DNA of 64,000 bases from Cerrena zonata (lineage: Eukaryota > Basidiomycota > Agaricomycetes > Polyporales > Cerrenaceae), in the NCBI GenBank assembly GCA_038087015.1, contig JASBNA010000048.1, forward strand, positions 248,001 through 312,000, in the 5' to 3' direction. The translations under genes and the position numbers were made by a program. Below are positions 20,831 through 33,271 of the stretch, one piece after another. The number at the start of each line of letters is the position of its first letter. Position 1 is the first letter of the stretch. The notes under the pieces were generated by a model that was not told where the DNA came from, made no database searches, and worked only from the letters and a program-made list of their open reading frames with translations.

Positions 20831-22640
20831 TTCTTTGCTCACCTTTTGGTACGAACGAGAGATTATTGGGTCAAAAAAACACGTTCACCGGCGATCGTCC
20901 TAGCTCGGACTCTAATTTGAGCTAAAGTGGCTCGTAGGTGCTGATTGTTGATGCGCCCAGTTTGCGTTGCAATGATCGTGGAATCACTCACTGTGTCTTG
21001 GGAATTCGCCTCAGCATCGCCGCATAGCTGCTTTTTCGTCTCTGGAGAACCTCGGTGAACAGAGACAGCGGTGGGGTCCCTCGGGAGGGGAAAGAATGTG
21101 AAAACGAAGCGAGACCCCGTCATCGCAGCCAGCTATCGTACTAAGAGACCTTATGGCTGGTTGTGGTTCACACATTCATACACCACCCTCGTTTGGATCG
21201 TGCAAGCCGAGAGTGATGTCGCTACGCTTCCGATCACAAACGCTACGTACCTCTCGCACTCGTCCGTCGCCTGTCTTACGTCCACGTTGTTTCGATGCGC
21301 GAGACACATCCTTCCGAATTCCATCGTCGCCACTTGTACTAATAGAAGAACAAAGTTTCTACTCAGTCTCTGTTGCGAGATAAACTAAGACGTTGAATGA
21401 TATTAGATAGTGAACACAGGCAAGTACAAAACTACAGTACATACTGGACTGCACAGATCTTGAACCCATAGAATTGAGTTGCACGTATGTCCATTTGATC
21501 CACCGTTAGCGGGTTGGTCTCGAGAATGACCGAAGAATCGTATCGAGGAGACAGAGTCAAGGGAGAGATATACAAGACGAGTAGATGCTTTCCGAAGACG
21601 ACTTCTCGACTCCATTGAGGGGTAAGGCATATTCAGCGGTGAGGTGCCAGAACGCACCGCTAAAGCCTGTATAAATATGCCTTCTCGCATGGTACGTGTT
21701 AATTTGTGCGAAACGATTGCATGTTAAGCCATCGCATAGAATGGACCCCGTATGACCAAATATTGGTTTGAACAAACTGAAAGCGTCTTCAGTGTAGCTG
21801 CACGTGTTCGTTGCTTGGAATAAAAAGCAACTCTACCGCGGGATTCCGAACGAGTGGGGTGAAGCGGTGTTCGACAGGGAGGTGGGGTTTCGTCAAGTTG
21901 ATTTAGATCGTTTGAATGGAGAGTGAAGTCGCGCCAACCGTCGAGTACCAAGGATGTCATGATGAATATCACGCTTACGGCTTGTGACAGAGATAATGCC
22001 ACATAAGCACTACAAGCCGTACTGTCTTCGAGAAAGGTTTTCGTACTTCTCAAAGTACAGGTCCCTCGCGCGGAATCTAGGTAGATTATTCTCGGTAGAC
22101 TGGCATGTACTGGGGCTTGGATCTAGTCGTGCCGTATGTCTAATGAACAACACGGACGTGATCTTGATCACTCACGGTGAAATCACCGGCCTAAACCTAC
22201 ACGGTATCGATGTAATAGAGAAGCCGCGCACCTTTCTAAAGACATCCCGAGGTCTTCACTTCCCCTCCATCTTCAATATCTCGGACCTCATCGATATATG
22301 TACACGTCATACACTCGATGTTTGATTAGTGAGGGTTGACGGTTTCCGGCGAGCGTTATAGGGATAACGACAATATGGGGGTATGTATACATACCCCTGT
22401 CTAGAAAACCCCTTCTTTGGAACAAGAGCAGCGGCGCGCAAGGAGCTAGACGGTTCTCGAGGGTCTTTTTCATTCCGCATGTAGGCGGGAGAACCAGCTA
22501 TGATATGAGATCCCCTAAACGTTCGTATGACAGAGTATATGGGATACGTACTTTATTGTTTCTCTCGGGCATGGCTATCGAGGACTACGGGTGTGTGAGC
22601 CTGGAAGAGGCGATGATAAGTTAATCGTGGTATCGAGTGC
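20831..22640. other. Gene-poor stretch with one unexplained open frame
   Basis: I find no close partner for this stretch elsewhere in the window. It has several overlapping short frames on both strands. The most protein-like is 21984-22325 on the plus strand, 113 codons, containing LGRLFSVDWHVLGLGSSRAV and ending IFNISDLIDICTRHTLDV. It has no recognised domain and no visible splice partners. The rest (20863-21900) shows nothing I can name. Confidence 0.3.
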
Positions 22641-23410
22641 TACATTCAACGAACCGGGACATCTGTGGATCCACGCACCGCGGGGAACACGAAGTTCGCC
22701 CTTCATATCATATACAGTTATAATAATATGGAGGGTCTTCAGGAGGCAAGTAGGACATGTCAGCCTGCTCTTATGGTTGAATTGCCAGTGACTTACGGTG
22801 TGAGGTCTCTAACCTTCTTCCACTCAGTTAATCGATAATGCGACAAGTGTGCATCCCAACAATAGGAATTCTGAGCTATGTTGTGTAGTGGTCGCTAAAT
22901 AGTTGTGACTGCAGCAAGCACGACTTCGTAGGGTGTAAGATCGTCAATTAGTTCGAGGAATTGCATCGTAAGAGCGCGATATGGGAGGAGAAGACGAGAA
23001 GCGAGACCTGAAGCCTGAGAGAGCGTACATCGCTTTCAGGATTATTAGTGGTCCTGAGTAGAAGAGAAGACCGTCAAAGTTGAAGCCACGAGAGAACCGA
23101 CGTGATTCGGCAACCAGTAAAAAAAGGGCCCAGGACAAGCTTGAAGCTACCAGGGAAATGAAGGGTGCATGGAGTAAGGTAAGCTTGTGGAGGACCTGGA
23201 GAGAGCGTAATCGAAGACTTTGTGTTCAGGCGGATCGAGCTCGAGCTTCATGTTCGAAGAGATACAAGCAGGAGATGAGCACTGGTCAGTACCGGTCAGT
23301 GCTCCCGGGCCTCCAAGTCCCGATCGTAGCCTGACGCGGCCCGTGGATGCCTCGATTGCCGACTCTAACTCTCACCGACGTTCTCTCTCTACTCCCAGCT
23401 ACAGTAGTTT
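22641..23410. repeat. Decayed tail and head-to-head cassette, copy 4
   Basis: 22641-23060 parallels 6500-6790 (the GATAATGCGACRAGTGT block at 22838 and the GAGCGYGATATGGGAG block at 22973). 23080-23370 is the cassette, with the SATSKKRAQDKLEA frame almost as in copy 2 and the boundary motifs near 23225-23340. 23310-23410 is closely shared with 46990-47090. Confidence 0.6.
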
Positions 23411-25060
23411 GTGTCTCTCAGGCATCGGCGAGTCGACTTGGGCAAAAAGCCTAAGCATTAGGAACTCGCAACTCTGAACGTCAAGTCCACCTCCGGCATA
23501 CCAATATCCCTTACGCCAACCTACCCTTTCTCTCCATCTTGCAGTGTCCACCGGTAGTCCTTCGCACTGACCTTCTCGGCTTTAAGACTACCACAAACGT
23601 CGTCCTGCACTCTTCTCCCGCAATTGCCTCATCTCTGATGACTCTCCTCTGGCAGTATCAACTCCTTCGTCAAAGTCTTTCCTTTACAAGGACAAACATA
23701 CCCTATGAAGCCCCAGCATGGACTGGCGTACTACCTACTCTACGTTTCCCTCTTGATGATAATGTATCATACTTGTAGGCAATCGAGACGATCGGGTCTC
23801 GATATCTGCATGTCTCTTGCGAAACTCTTTGCGCTTGCTAAATCGTCAACAACCTGTATAACTTGAATGATGCCTCCAAAGTAGATGTAATACTATAAGC
23901 CATACGATCCATCCGTTCTGAAGTGCTTTTTCCCATTACAGACTACGAACACAGTCCTGTCTCTCGCTAGCTTCCTTTACCTATCGACTATCTCTATTAG
24001 TCAGTATAGTTCTCGTGCTCAGAGTCTATCTGGAACATACTCTCAATAACCCAGCTCAAGACGCTCTGTTCCGATCCTCTTTCGAGAACTTCAAGTCTCA
24101 CTGTATCGCTCGTAATCTGGCCTTTTTTCAGTATGAAACTTACCGTTCCTGATATTGGTCGGCGGCCTCTGGCGATCGTCGGAGAGTAGTAATCCGGATA
24201 GAGTGGAAGCGAGGACATCAAAGTTTTCTGGAGTGAAAATATTCAATGTACGTCTCTCGAACCTTTTCTGCTCCTTTCATATTCACGCAATTGTTTCCTA
24301 GCAGTATCTACGACTGTATCATGTCTGTGCCTACTAGCGGCAAACCTGACAATCCCAATACATTGCGATACCCTCTCATGAATCCTTCCATATGCCATTC
24401 ATCCTCGCCATTAAAACGTACGCTGTTTGTTGCCCAGACACCTTTCGTAATAAGATGATCACAACGAGTTCACTGTACAGACTTGAGGATTCAAACATCA
24501 CATCGGTCATTACCGCTTTCTAATAACCTCAATGGTCCATCTTCGACTCGCCTGCGAATCAATGCTCGCCCTCATCAACTTCGTACCTATTCATTCTGCT
24601 CTGACAGAAGACCCATACTAGCCAACGTTCTAATCCTCATGTAGGCGACGTCGATCCGGACTGTTCGAAATATGCCCTTGCTATGAGTGACAGGGCCCGA
24701 GAGGGAGGTTGTTTGATGGTGTAGAATGGGGTGGGAGGGGAGAAGTGGGGACCAGAAGTCATCTTTGCAGCAGGTACGTACCTTGGGTACTCGTTTCATG
24801 AAAGCTGAATTTGAGTATTAGGGGTGCTTGCGCGTTCTCGACTCGGATGCGTTTTCCCGCATATTCTTGAGCTGACTGTTGATCTCATGATCGTCTTTCT
24901 CATTTTATCAGTTCTCGACATGTCTCGACCGAGGATATCTTGTTATACTGGTGTTGAAAGTCCATCAATGCGGACATTGACGATACATATGTCTTGTCGT
25001 TATTTTACACACACGTACATTGGTGTATTGGGTGTCACTTGGCTTGCTCTCGTGCTACTT
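23411..25060 (+). repeat. Decayed unit shared with 47090-51690
   Basis: Paralogue of 47090-47369 joined to 49811-51690. It holds the empty site for the Helitron (between 23762 and 23763), a donor-type site at 24248 (GTACGTCTCTCGAAC) and a probable short intron at about 24774-24820 with a GTACGTACC start and TTTGAGTATTAG end. Compared with the B copy it lacks 539 bp after 24958. All frames are short; no gene is supported. Confidence 0.6.
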
Positions 25061-28000
25061 GTCTCGATATTGTCTTGGTTTCAAAGATTTTATGGTATCT
25101 CGTTTAACGTATCTTCAAGTTCTCGCACAGACTTGGAAAACTAGTCAGAAATCTAGGATCAAAACTATTTGCCCCTCTATCCATCCTCAACCACTACTCG
25201 GTGAACGACTCTTCAAGCTTGGATGGATACTCGGAATCATTTTTGAAGGTGTGCACCTGCGAACTGGTCTGCGCTCTACCTTGTCAATTACTAGGAATGG
25301 AGACCCGCGCCCGGTGCTGAGTGCTTCGCTTAGTGTATTTCCGAGTTCTTCATCATGTGAGTCTTGTTTTGATTCTCCAATTGCATGCATTTCGACATTA
25401 TTCTACGAAAAAAAAGCCTAGCCAGTCTGTCCTAGTCGCGTCGGAACGCTCAGACTATATGGACGATCTCCGTTACAAGAAAAATCATGATATTTCTTCT
25501 TGACTAGATTTGTCTTTTTGAATATCAAACCTCCATTCAATTCTCGTCGGTTATACATGCTTCACTTGTAGCTGGGAAATGTTCGCCTGGGACCAATTTA
25601 TCTTCGCGTGGAAAGCATCAGTAAAAAATAACAACTCACAAACCTGCGACACATTTTGAACGAGGTAGAGCGATGAGGGGATTGTGATGCCGAATCGATC
25701 CGCAGCCTTGGTATGCATTTTCCATGGCTGACATGCTGATTCTTATTTTAAATTTAGGTTTCGAGAGGTCAGTGTTTCTATCGACGCTCAACATCACCGT
25801 AAACTTACGTTACAGCCCGTAAACTTACATTACAGCATGTTCTTATAATGGAGCCCTCCGGATACACCTTGCCTCTACCGCATCGTTATCAATCATCTCA
25901 TCTTACGCTCACTGTTGACCGTACCCCCATTGTCCATAGTCTAGTGGTCAGTTATCCTTTTGAATGCGACGAGATTAATCCTGATACTCTTATGTCATGC
26001 TAGCTGAGGACAGTCAATATTGTCTAACTCTCTCAGTATAGTGAAGAAAGTTATCTGCCAATAGGTATGCATCGTCTCGTGCTGGGATGATCATCCCGAA
26101 GTATTGTCTCTCAGAACTGATACTTCGGTACCCAGTGAAGATGTCGAACAGAAGACCTGTTGCAAATGTACAGACGGGTACCTTCCGTACTAAGACCGAG
26201 ACCCCGTTCGGCGAGTTCCAACATAACAATCCCGGTGATATCTCCCTAGGTCGCTTCGAGTTCAAGTCCGCACCACCAAAAATACTGCTGGGTATTAGTA
26301 CCCTGCATTTAAACATCCCCCGCATTCGATGCAGTATCTTTGAAGTCTCGTCCTGCCATGCAAAAATCGCTCTGGAATCATGGGAAGGTACCATTGGCAA
26401 TCAATACAATCCCGAATGCTCATGGCTTGCCATTGCACGAGACGATCCAGACCTCCAATGTGGCAGGTTTGACACCCTAGAAGACCACCTCATGGCACGA
26501 CCACAGCAGTCGACCGCCCGCCAGATCCGGTTCGCACGTTCGTATTCGTCAACCCCTAAGGTTGTTGTCTGGCTTGAGGCCATCTCTACCAACCCTGCGC
26601 ACGACTGTCGTGTCATTACCAAAGCCACCAATATCACTTGTTCGGGTTTCACCATCAATATCGATACATGGTCGGACACCGAACTCTTATGTGGTACCGC
26701 AGCATGGCTAGCGTACTCCGGCAATAGAACAGACATCTACAGCGGGACATTTAGCACAGATGATGTCTGCCGGGGTCCGCTATGCCACCAGCATAGTTCG
26801 TATGCCCCCTTTGCGGGACGTGAGTTCTGGAACAAGCCCAAGGTATTCACTGCACTCAATATGCTTAACGTTAGCAACGAAACGGACCTTCGGGTCAAGG
26901 CGTACACCAGCAATGTGTCGATGAACGGATTGACCTGGAATATCGATAGTTGGGATGATACTATTCTGTATGGTGCTGAAGCAGTTTTTGTTGCCTTCGA
27001 CCAATAGTGTCGGTAGGAAGGATGTCTTTACACTTACAACATTTACCACAGATCTCATCTCCTCACCAATCACTTCCTCTCAATTGCTCTTTTCCTCATA
27101 CTGCAATCTTGCCAATGTAATAGTAGTGGTCTCGACATCAATCAGCCATGTGTTTCGTCAGGTGGAGTACAATGAGGGCCTGGCGCATGATGAGTGTCGG
27201 AAAGGTAGGAGAGAAAAGAATTGAGAGGTCTGAGAGAAAACACGTAGCTTTCGAGAACACTAGAAATCGGTAGAGGGGGGATGTGGAGTTGAAGGCACAA
27301 GGATGCAGGATAAGGATAAGCAAAGTGAGCGGGGAAACAAGGTAAGCATGAAGCTAGCCAAGGTAGAGGATAGAGAGCATATAGTTAATCGACGCCTTCA
27401 GGTTCAGGCGAATCGAGCTCGAGGTTTATTTCAGAGAGATACAAGCAAGAGGAGTAATAATCAGTGCTCGCGAAGTTCCTGATCATGAGGCTCGATCGCC
27501 AACTCTTCCTCCTCGCCGACATTCTACTCGCTCTACTCTCAACTACAGTCACTACTTCCATCCCATGCGTCGACTTGGGGAACAGGCACTGGGAGCTCGG
27601 CTAATCTCACACCTTGTATATCCCTCCTCACGTCTCCACTGACCTCTTCGGCGTGCCTATCTCCCTCATGTCAATCCAATCTTTCTCTACGTCTGAAGTC
27701 CTTCCGCTACAGAGACCATCTTACCGTACCATACCGTATCAAGCCCTCGAATGTATTAGCCTACTCATTACTCTACATTTCTCTCCCTCACGATGTACTG
27801 TGAATGATGGTACCCGAAATGATTGGGTCTCTCAATGCTTGTATGTCTTTTCCGCATTCTTTCTTCTCTCTTGATCACTGACACTCCGCATGATGATACC
27901 TTCACGGTAGACGTACCGTCATAATCCATGGAATCCATCCACTCTGAAGTGCTATTATGCTCGCATGGGCTGTGGACCACATTCACATCTCATCCTAGCT

Positions 28001-29120
28001 TTTCTAGACCTCTAGTATGCTAGTATCGATCTGGTCCTCGGAGACCATCCAGTGGCATCCATGAAACTTTGGATCAGCTCAGCTCGAGATATCCGGTACC
28101 GACCGCCTTTCTTTGACTTGAAACCTCGCTGTATCCTCTTTAACCCTAGCTATTTCCTCTCAGTACGAAACCTATACCCGTCGAGATCTCTCTGGCCATG
28201 TTAGAAGGGCAGTAATCGGAATAGAATGGAAAGAGGTATATAGAGGTTTTGTGGAGTGGAAATATACAATGTACGTTTCTCGAAACTTCTCGATCCCTCC
28301 CTTCTCTCGTTCCCTACCCTTATTTCCCCTTCTATGTTCATGTACTTATATCCTATCACTTCTCTAACAGTATCTACGACTTTATCATGTCTACGCCTAC
28401 TAGCAGCGAACCTGACATACATATCGCAACCAGACGACGGACATCTCCCTTCCCAAAGTTTCACCCCAATCACCATATCTTACGATACCCTCTCATGACC
28501 CCTTCCGTATGCCATTCACCCTCACCATTCAGACGTAGGCTGTTCGTTTCACAGGCACCTCTCGTGGTAGGATGATTACCACAAATTCTCCGTACCAAGG
28601 ATTCAAGCAATGCGTTGATCATTGCTCCTTTCTGAAAACCTCAACAGCACATTCTCGGCTCGCCTGCACATCAACGCTCTCCCTCATCAACTTCATATAT
28701 ATTCGCTCGGCTCAGATGGAAGACCCATGCTAGCCAACATTCCAATCCTCATACGGGCAATGTCGATCCGAGTCCTTAGTTATTAGTGGCAGAGCTCGAG
28801 AGGGAGGTTGTTGTTCGATGGCATAGAATGGGATGGGAGGCGAGAAGTGGGGACCGGAAGCTGTCTTGGCAGCAGGTACGTACCTTAGATATTCGTTTCG
28901 TGGAAGCTGACTTTGAGTATTAGGGTTCGTTTTCGACCTCACTGACGGTTGTCGACATTTCTCAAGCAAGAGCATCCTGCTATACTGGTGTTTTATACAC
29001 TTTTCGGCCTCCACACGACATTCTACTAGATCCGGGTCATCAAGGCAGGTACTCTTACGGTAAATAGGTAATAAATGTGAATCTGACCCTCTCGAATCGT
29101 AGGCCGTTCCATGATATCTA
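25060..29120. repeat. Highly similar lectin block, copy A
   Basis: Nearly identical to 51690-55750 at a constant offset of about 26629-26630, with only scattered substitutions and single-base indels. It contains the lectin gene and its flanks. The identity is clearly higher than in neighbouring duplicated sequence, so the block was duplicated or homogenised more recently than the surrounding superunit. A 20-bp tandem duplication lies at 25797-25836 (and 52426-52465). Confidence 0.85.
26087..27007 (+). CDS. Triple H-type lectin domain protein, copy A
   Basis: An uninterrupted 306-codon frame with three successive H-type lectin-like repeats at about residues 30-128, 130-219 and 222-305. Repeats 2 and 3 show the family pattern: a G-T/R-F start, aromatic residues before PKV, R-V-x-A/T-x-N-I/V-T/S, then W-x-D-T and a final W/F-L/V-A. 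Repeat 1 has the same layout but WEGT in place of W-x-D-T and fits less well. H-type lectins (first described in snail agglutinin) bind N-acetylgalactosamine-type sugars; a role in defence or recognition is inference. There is no signal peptide or membrane segment, suggesting a cytoplasmic protein. The first ATG is 26087, but the Met at codon 19 (26141, MSNRRPVANV) lies just before the first domain in good context and is an equally likely start. No intron is needed. Confidence 0.85.
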   Translation: MIIPKYCLSELILRYPVKMSNRRPVANVQTGTFRTKTETPFGEFQHNNPGDISLGRFEFKSAPPKILLGISTLHLNIPRIRCSIFEVSSCHAKIALESWEGTIGNQYNPECSWLAIARDDPDLQCGRFDTLEDHLMARPQQSTARQIRFARSYSSTPKVVVWLEAISTNPAHDCRVITKATNITCSGFTINIDTWSDTELLCGTAAWLAYSGNRTDIYSGTFSTDDVCRGPLCHQHSSYAPFAGREFWNKPKVFTALNMLNVSNETDLRVKAYTSNVSMNGLTWNIDSWDDTILYGAEAVFVAFDQ

Positions 29121-31190
29121 TACACCTCGTATCAAGCTCACAGGCTAAGGCATCATATTTCGTTTTCTCGTCGCAAGATGTACGGTGTTGCTATATAATA
29201 CGGTAAGTGGTTCCTTTCTCCAATGCCCTGACGCTTCATATCGTATCCCACAGCCCCAAATATATGTTGTATTCCCTTACTACCACAACATGCTGGTGGA
29301 CACTCAGTACTACCCCTCAGGACGGCTTCCGTCTTGTTTCTATTAAGAACAGTTTATGAAGTGCGTTGCACCACAATAACATTGTATCTACACCCTTCGA
29401 TTGGAACAAGAATCGGCCTTCCCACTCATCTTGGATAAGCCTCTAGCAGTTCTGAGCAATGTCGGACTTATCGAGCCTCCCTTTGTCTCGAAACGTCAAT
29501 ATAACAACGCCCCACTGGTTTCACCTTCGATGTGATCGTGGTTGTTTCTCAGGCTAGGTGATAATGCTGGAGTCTTCTCATATTTGGACCTCATCGCAAA
29601 CATTGCCCTTGTCCTTCGCGGTAGAGAGGTCTCCGTTCATTCTCGAGATTGTCACTATCAAGCCAACGGGGACTTGGACATTTTTTATTTTCATAGAATA
29701 ACTTTAGACTAGCGATACCCAGTATACATCACACCCTTAGACGTCCCGTACATTTGCCTACCCAAAAATATATTCATTTATCTTTAAATTTTCGTGTCGA
29801 GGAAAATGATCACATATAGGTGTATGTATTCCTTCCGTTGGGATAAGAACCTTATACATAAGTCCGACAACAGAGGGGAATTGCGTATTACCGATAGCCA
29901 TGTTGAGACTAAGCGAGCGGCATGTACGCCAATTGAGGTTGTTAAAGGGGAGCAGAGTGATTGAGATCGAGTGGATGTTGAAGATTGGGTACAGAAGCAA
30001 GAGGTCCAGCACGACGAGGACGATAAGAGCACCAAGGGACTTGAGTTTGAATGGGCGGGGTTGAACTCCATGCAGAGCACTGGAGAACACGAGAGAAAAG
30101 TGGGATAGCTCGAGACCCCGATATAACGAGCCCGGTGTAGTGTACGGTAGGATGGGGTTATGGTACGCATATACCCCACAAAATCCTTGGTAAGGAGATC
30201 TTGAAAGAAACGTGTCAGTAAAGAAATTAAATCTGGGATAGCGTACATGAGGCCATTTTGACTCGGTAGAAACTCACTATCCTCCCTTCTGCTCTATCCG
30301 ATCACCGATCACCCTCCGTTGGTAGAGAGGCATATCTCGACAGACGTCACCTCAAGAATGAGCCGAATGGAGTTAAGTTCGAGGGTTTGGGCTTCTATGA
30401 TGAAGATCGGCAGGTGTAGAGCTTGAGTCTCTTATTCTCGAAGCAAGACAACGATGGAAAGGGGGAGATAGCATGAGACACGTACGCGACCCGGAGCAAC
30501 AAAGTAGCATCTTTGAGATTGAGCGCACTTCGGACTAGGTGAGTGTATAGCTCACGGTGGTATATGTCTATTTCGAAATTATACTGTTAGTGCTTAAGAG
30601 GCTTGATTGTCATCTGCTACGAGTAAGAAGTGTCAATCACAATATTTACTGACAGGGACTGACACGAGTGAGATAGTCCACTTAGAGGCTTGAGATATTG
30701 CGATAGGGTACGTTGGCGTGGGCGGGGATAATTAGAGGCATATTCGGTAAGGAGAAAGCGCAAAAGAACGTCGCAAGGGAAGGTGTTTGGAGGGAACATG
30801 AGAGCCTAGTAGTTGTGAGGAGCCGAGGATGCGAATCGATATCCGCGATCAGAATAGTCTTGCGTAGGTGGGGGGAGAGATTGTTATACTACCGACGGCG
30901 ATCGACAAGCGTGAAGCAAAGGTGGGCTCACATAAGGTACCCCATATGTAGACCGAAGTCCAGGGGCACGCACGAGGTGAGGAAGCAATAGGAGACAAAA
31001 CTCTAGCTTCCAGTACGTGGTATTTGTCCAATTTATCGTAGGCATCCAGCTAGTAAGACATTGATTAGTCCATTCTATGACTTGAGGTGGTTGTTGGAGT
31101 GGAGGCAGCAGGAGGAAGAGGAGTCGATCGAAGTCGGATGCCCGGGTCCCCACTGAACGCCATCTTGCTTGCGTCTTCCTGACAGAGAGC
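27008..31190. repeat. Downstream flank of the lectin block, with cassette copy 5
   Basis: 27290-27520 is a worn head-to-head cassette; 27614-27874, 28249-28575 and neighbouring frames are the decayed unit interior, with donor-type sites at 28272 and about 28874. The minus strand at 29758-30248 has a long but broken Leu-rich frame (LVVLDLLLLYPIFN). Up to about 29120 the sequence is almost identical to 53637-55750, then less similar to about 30190. 30540-30990 parallels 57180-57560. No intact gene. Confidence 0.55.
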
Positions 31191-33170
31191 TCAGGAGAAA
31201 ACGCAACTAGACTAGTCAACCAAAGACGTCCGGCTCAGGCGAATCAGACTCGACCTTCATGTTCGGAGAGATACAAGCAAGAGATGAGCAGGAGTGGCGT
31301 AGTCGGTGCTCCGATCGTATCCTGACGCCCGGCTCTTGATCGTCGACTCTTCCTCCTCCTACTCACTCCAAGTCTCCCACTCCGCGCTACTCGTCATCGA
31401 ATAACTCGGTCCGCTTCCAACACCCCGAGGTTCTCGATCTACAATGTCTATCAGATGCCGACTAAGGCAACAACTCCTGGCACCGGCTCACGCATTCTCT
31501 TCTTCTGCTTTCTCCAAGTCACCTCATACGTTTAACATCTAGTCTCCTAGTCTTTCTAGCATACCTGTCTCGTATCAACTCAGCATCTCCCCACATCTTA
31601 AACTAGTCGCCATTAATAGTTCTTCGTGGTCATCAGCTCCCTGATGAACACTTGAATCACGTCTATGCTCTTGCTTCCCCAAACTGCTCGTCTTATGGCT
31701 CTTTTCTAGTAGTACATGTTGCGACTGCTCTACCAAGATGACTCCCATACAAAACCGGCTCTACGCTATCATATTACACCATACACGAAACCCTCGGCTG
31801 GACTGACCTAATATTACTTCTTCATGACGTGCCATTCTTTCAGGCAAGGGTAATCCGTCGACACGATCGGACCTCGTACCACTCGTATGTCTTCTTGAAA
31901 CCCTGTATATCTCCAGATCACTGACAGTCCGCACGATTTCAATTTCCGAGTAGACTTATCACCCAAAGGTCTGCGATCTATCCGCTCCTAAATGCTACTT
32001 TGCGTATGTACATCACAAACGAGGTTCATGCCTTCCTCTTCTCTCGACGGCCCCGACTCGTAGTCTGCCGTCGATATCTTGCTCGATGACCTTTTACGCA
32101 ACTCTGTTCAACGACTTGTTTCGCTATATTCAAACTTTAGCTATGCCGTTTCTCTTTCTCTAGGTCTCAAGCCTATGTACTTGTATCGATCTTGGGAACA
32201 CCCCTTTCCTCAGCAGCGAACCTTCGGTCATCAATCTGGTCGGGGAGTCAGTGACTCGGATAGAGTAGGAGGGGTAAAAAGGCTTCTGTTACGGAGCAGG
32301 GGTCGGATTATCACTAGGTACGCCTCTCCAAACGTTTTAACCACCCATTTCACTCGCTCTCTCTACGAAGGCTTTAGTGCAATATACTCGTATCCAAGTC
32401 AATCACCAAATATCCGCCTATCTTGGAGTCTCGAGCGGATCTACGATACGTTCTCATAGTCCTCGGTGCTTAATGGACCCATCGAAATCATCGCAGAACG
32501 CATGTCCCTCGGTGTTCTTGTTACCCCATCGTGCTGGACTCGTTCTATGATACAGTGCTCTCAACGGTTCTCCGTACCATTGACTCGAGCTTACAGTCAC
32601 TCCGATCTCCAAAGAGAGTCATACTCGCCTCTTTTGTATCCTGCGGTGGTTTATAACTGAACGATGACTATACAGTCGTGGTTGTAGCAGCAAACACTCA
32701 GCTTCTCTATTACCTCACTCCGCACCTTTACGACTTGCTCACTCTCAACGCGGCCATTGGTACACAATCACCTACCTCAGGGAGCCCGTATATACACGAC
32801 CTACTCGAGTTCTCGCTTGGTCAGAATAAAGATACACACCTATCATCGCTTCGATGCCAAATTCCCTGCTCAGTCAGCAATAATCGGCACGTTGCGGGTT
32901 CGACGGGCTCATGTATTGGACCATCGAGGAGGATGACGAGAAAGGGGAAGGAATCGGAACTTATAGTCCGTCTTCAGCATGGTGAGTCTAGTTATATTCA
33001 CGGTTGCCTTGTTCTTATAAGGTGGCTATTTTTGCAGGGCTCTGCCGGGTGTGCCAGCGTCGATCACGGTCACCTTACGCGATCGTTGTTTTTCACAATC
33101 AGCAACCTCGCCGGAAATGATGGGGCACAAATGTTCAGATCATCTGAACGCTTGAATTCCCCGTCGGTTA
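31190..33170 (+). repeat. Cassette copy 6 and decayed unit interior
   Basis: Cassette at 31190-31360, then the interior paralogous to 57930-59720. The clearest piece is 32079-32459, containing NSVQRLVSLYSNFSYAV and SGRGVSDSDRVGGVK and ending near a donor-type site at 32318; its partner is at 58586-58903. A second open frame at 32678-33271 (197 codons) contains LTPHLYDLLTLN, as at 59280-59560, but runs through a block that is spliced or broken in the partner. I read these as remnants of a spliced gene of unknown family. Confidence 0.5.
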
Positions 33171-33271
33171 TAGGAAGAGTCGGCGATCGAGAGGCAGGCG
33201 TCAGAATACGATCAGGACTTCGAGGAGCACCGACTACTCCACTCCTGTTCATCTCTTCTTTGCATCTCTGA
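32678..33271 (+). pseudogene. Longest open fragment of the unknown repeat gene
   Basis: 197 codons. The first part (VVAANTQLLYYLTPHLYDLL) matches frames at 59230-59557, where the same protein sequence continues into FDGLTYWTIEEDDEK in another phase. A possible donor (GGTGAGTC) lies near 32980. After this the frame enters sequence not shared in frame with the partner and finally the cassette at 33170. It could be read as an unspliced exon plus intron; no domain is recognised. Confidence 0.35.

Noticed and set aside
25932..26000. tRNA-like sequence (TAGTCTAGTGGTCAG resembles an A box of tRNA-Glu/Asp), also at about 52560
   Set aside because: No pairing acceptor or anticodon stem and only a poor B box downstream; at most a chance match or a worn tRNA-derived remnant.
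26014..26400. Minus-strand frame of 128 codons
   Set aside because: It is the antisense shadow of the lectin gene, as are 26401-26736, 26780-27073, 52643-52954, 53030-53365 and 53409-53702.
29758..30248. Leu-rich minus-strand frames (also 56388-56798) as LRR genes
   Set aside because: Two different phases are open in each copy and no start, splice sites or continuous frame could be found; listed as decayed repeat instead.
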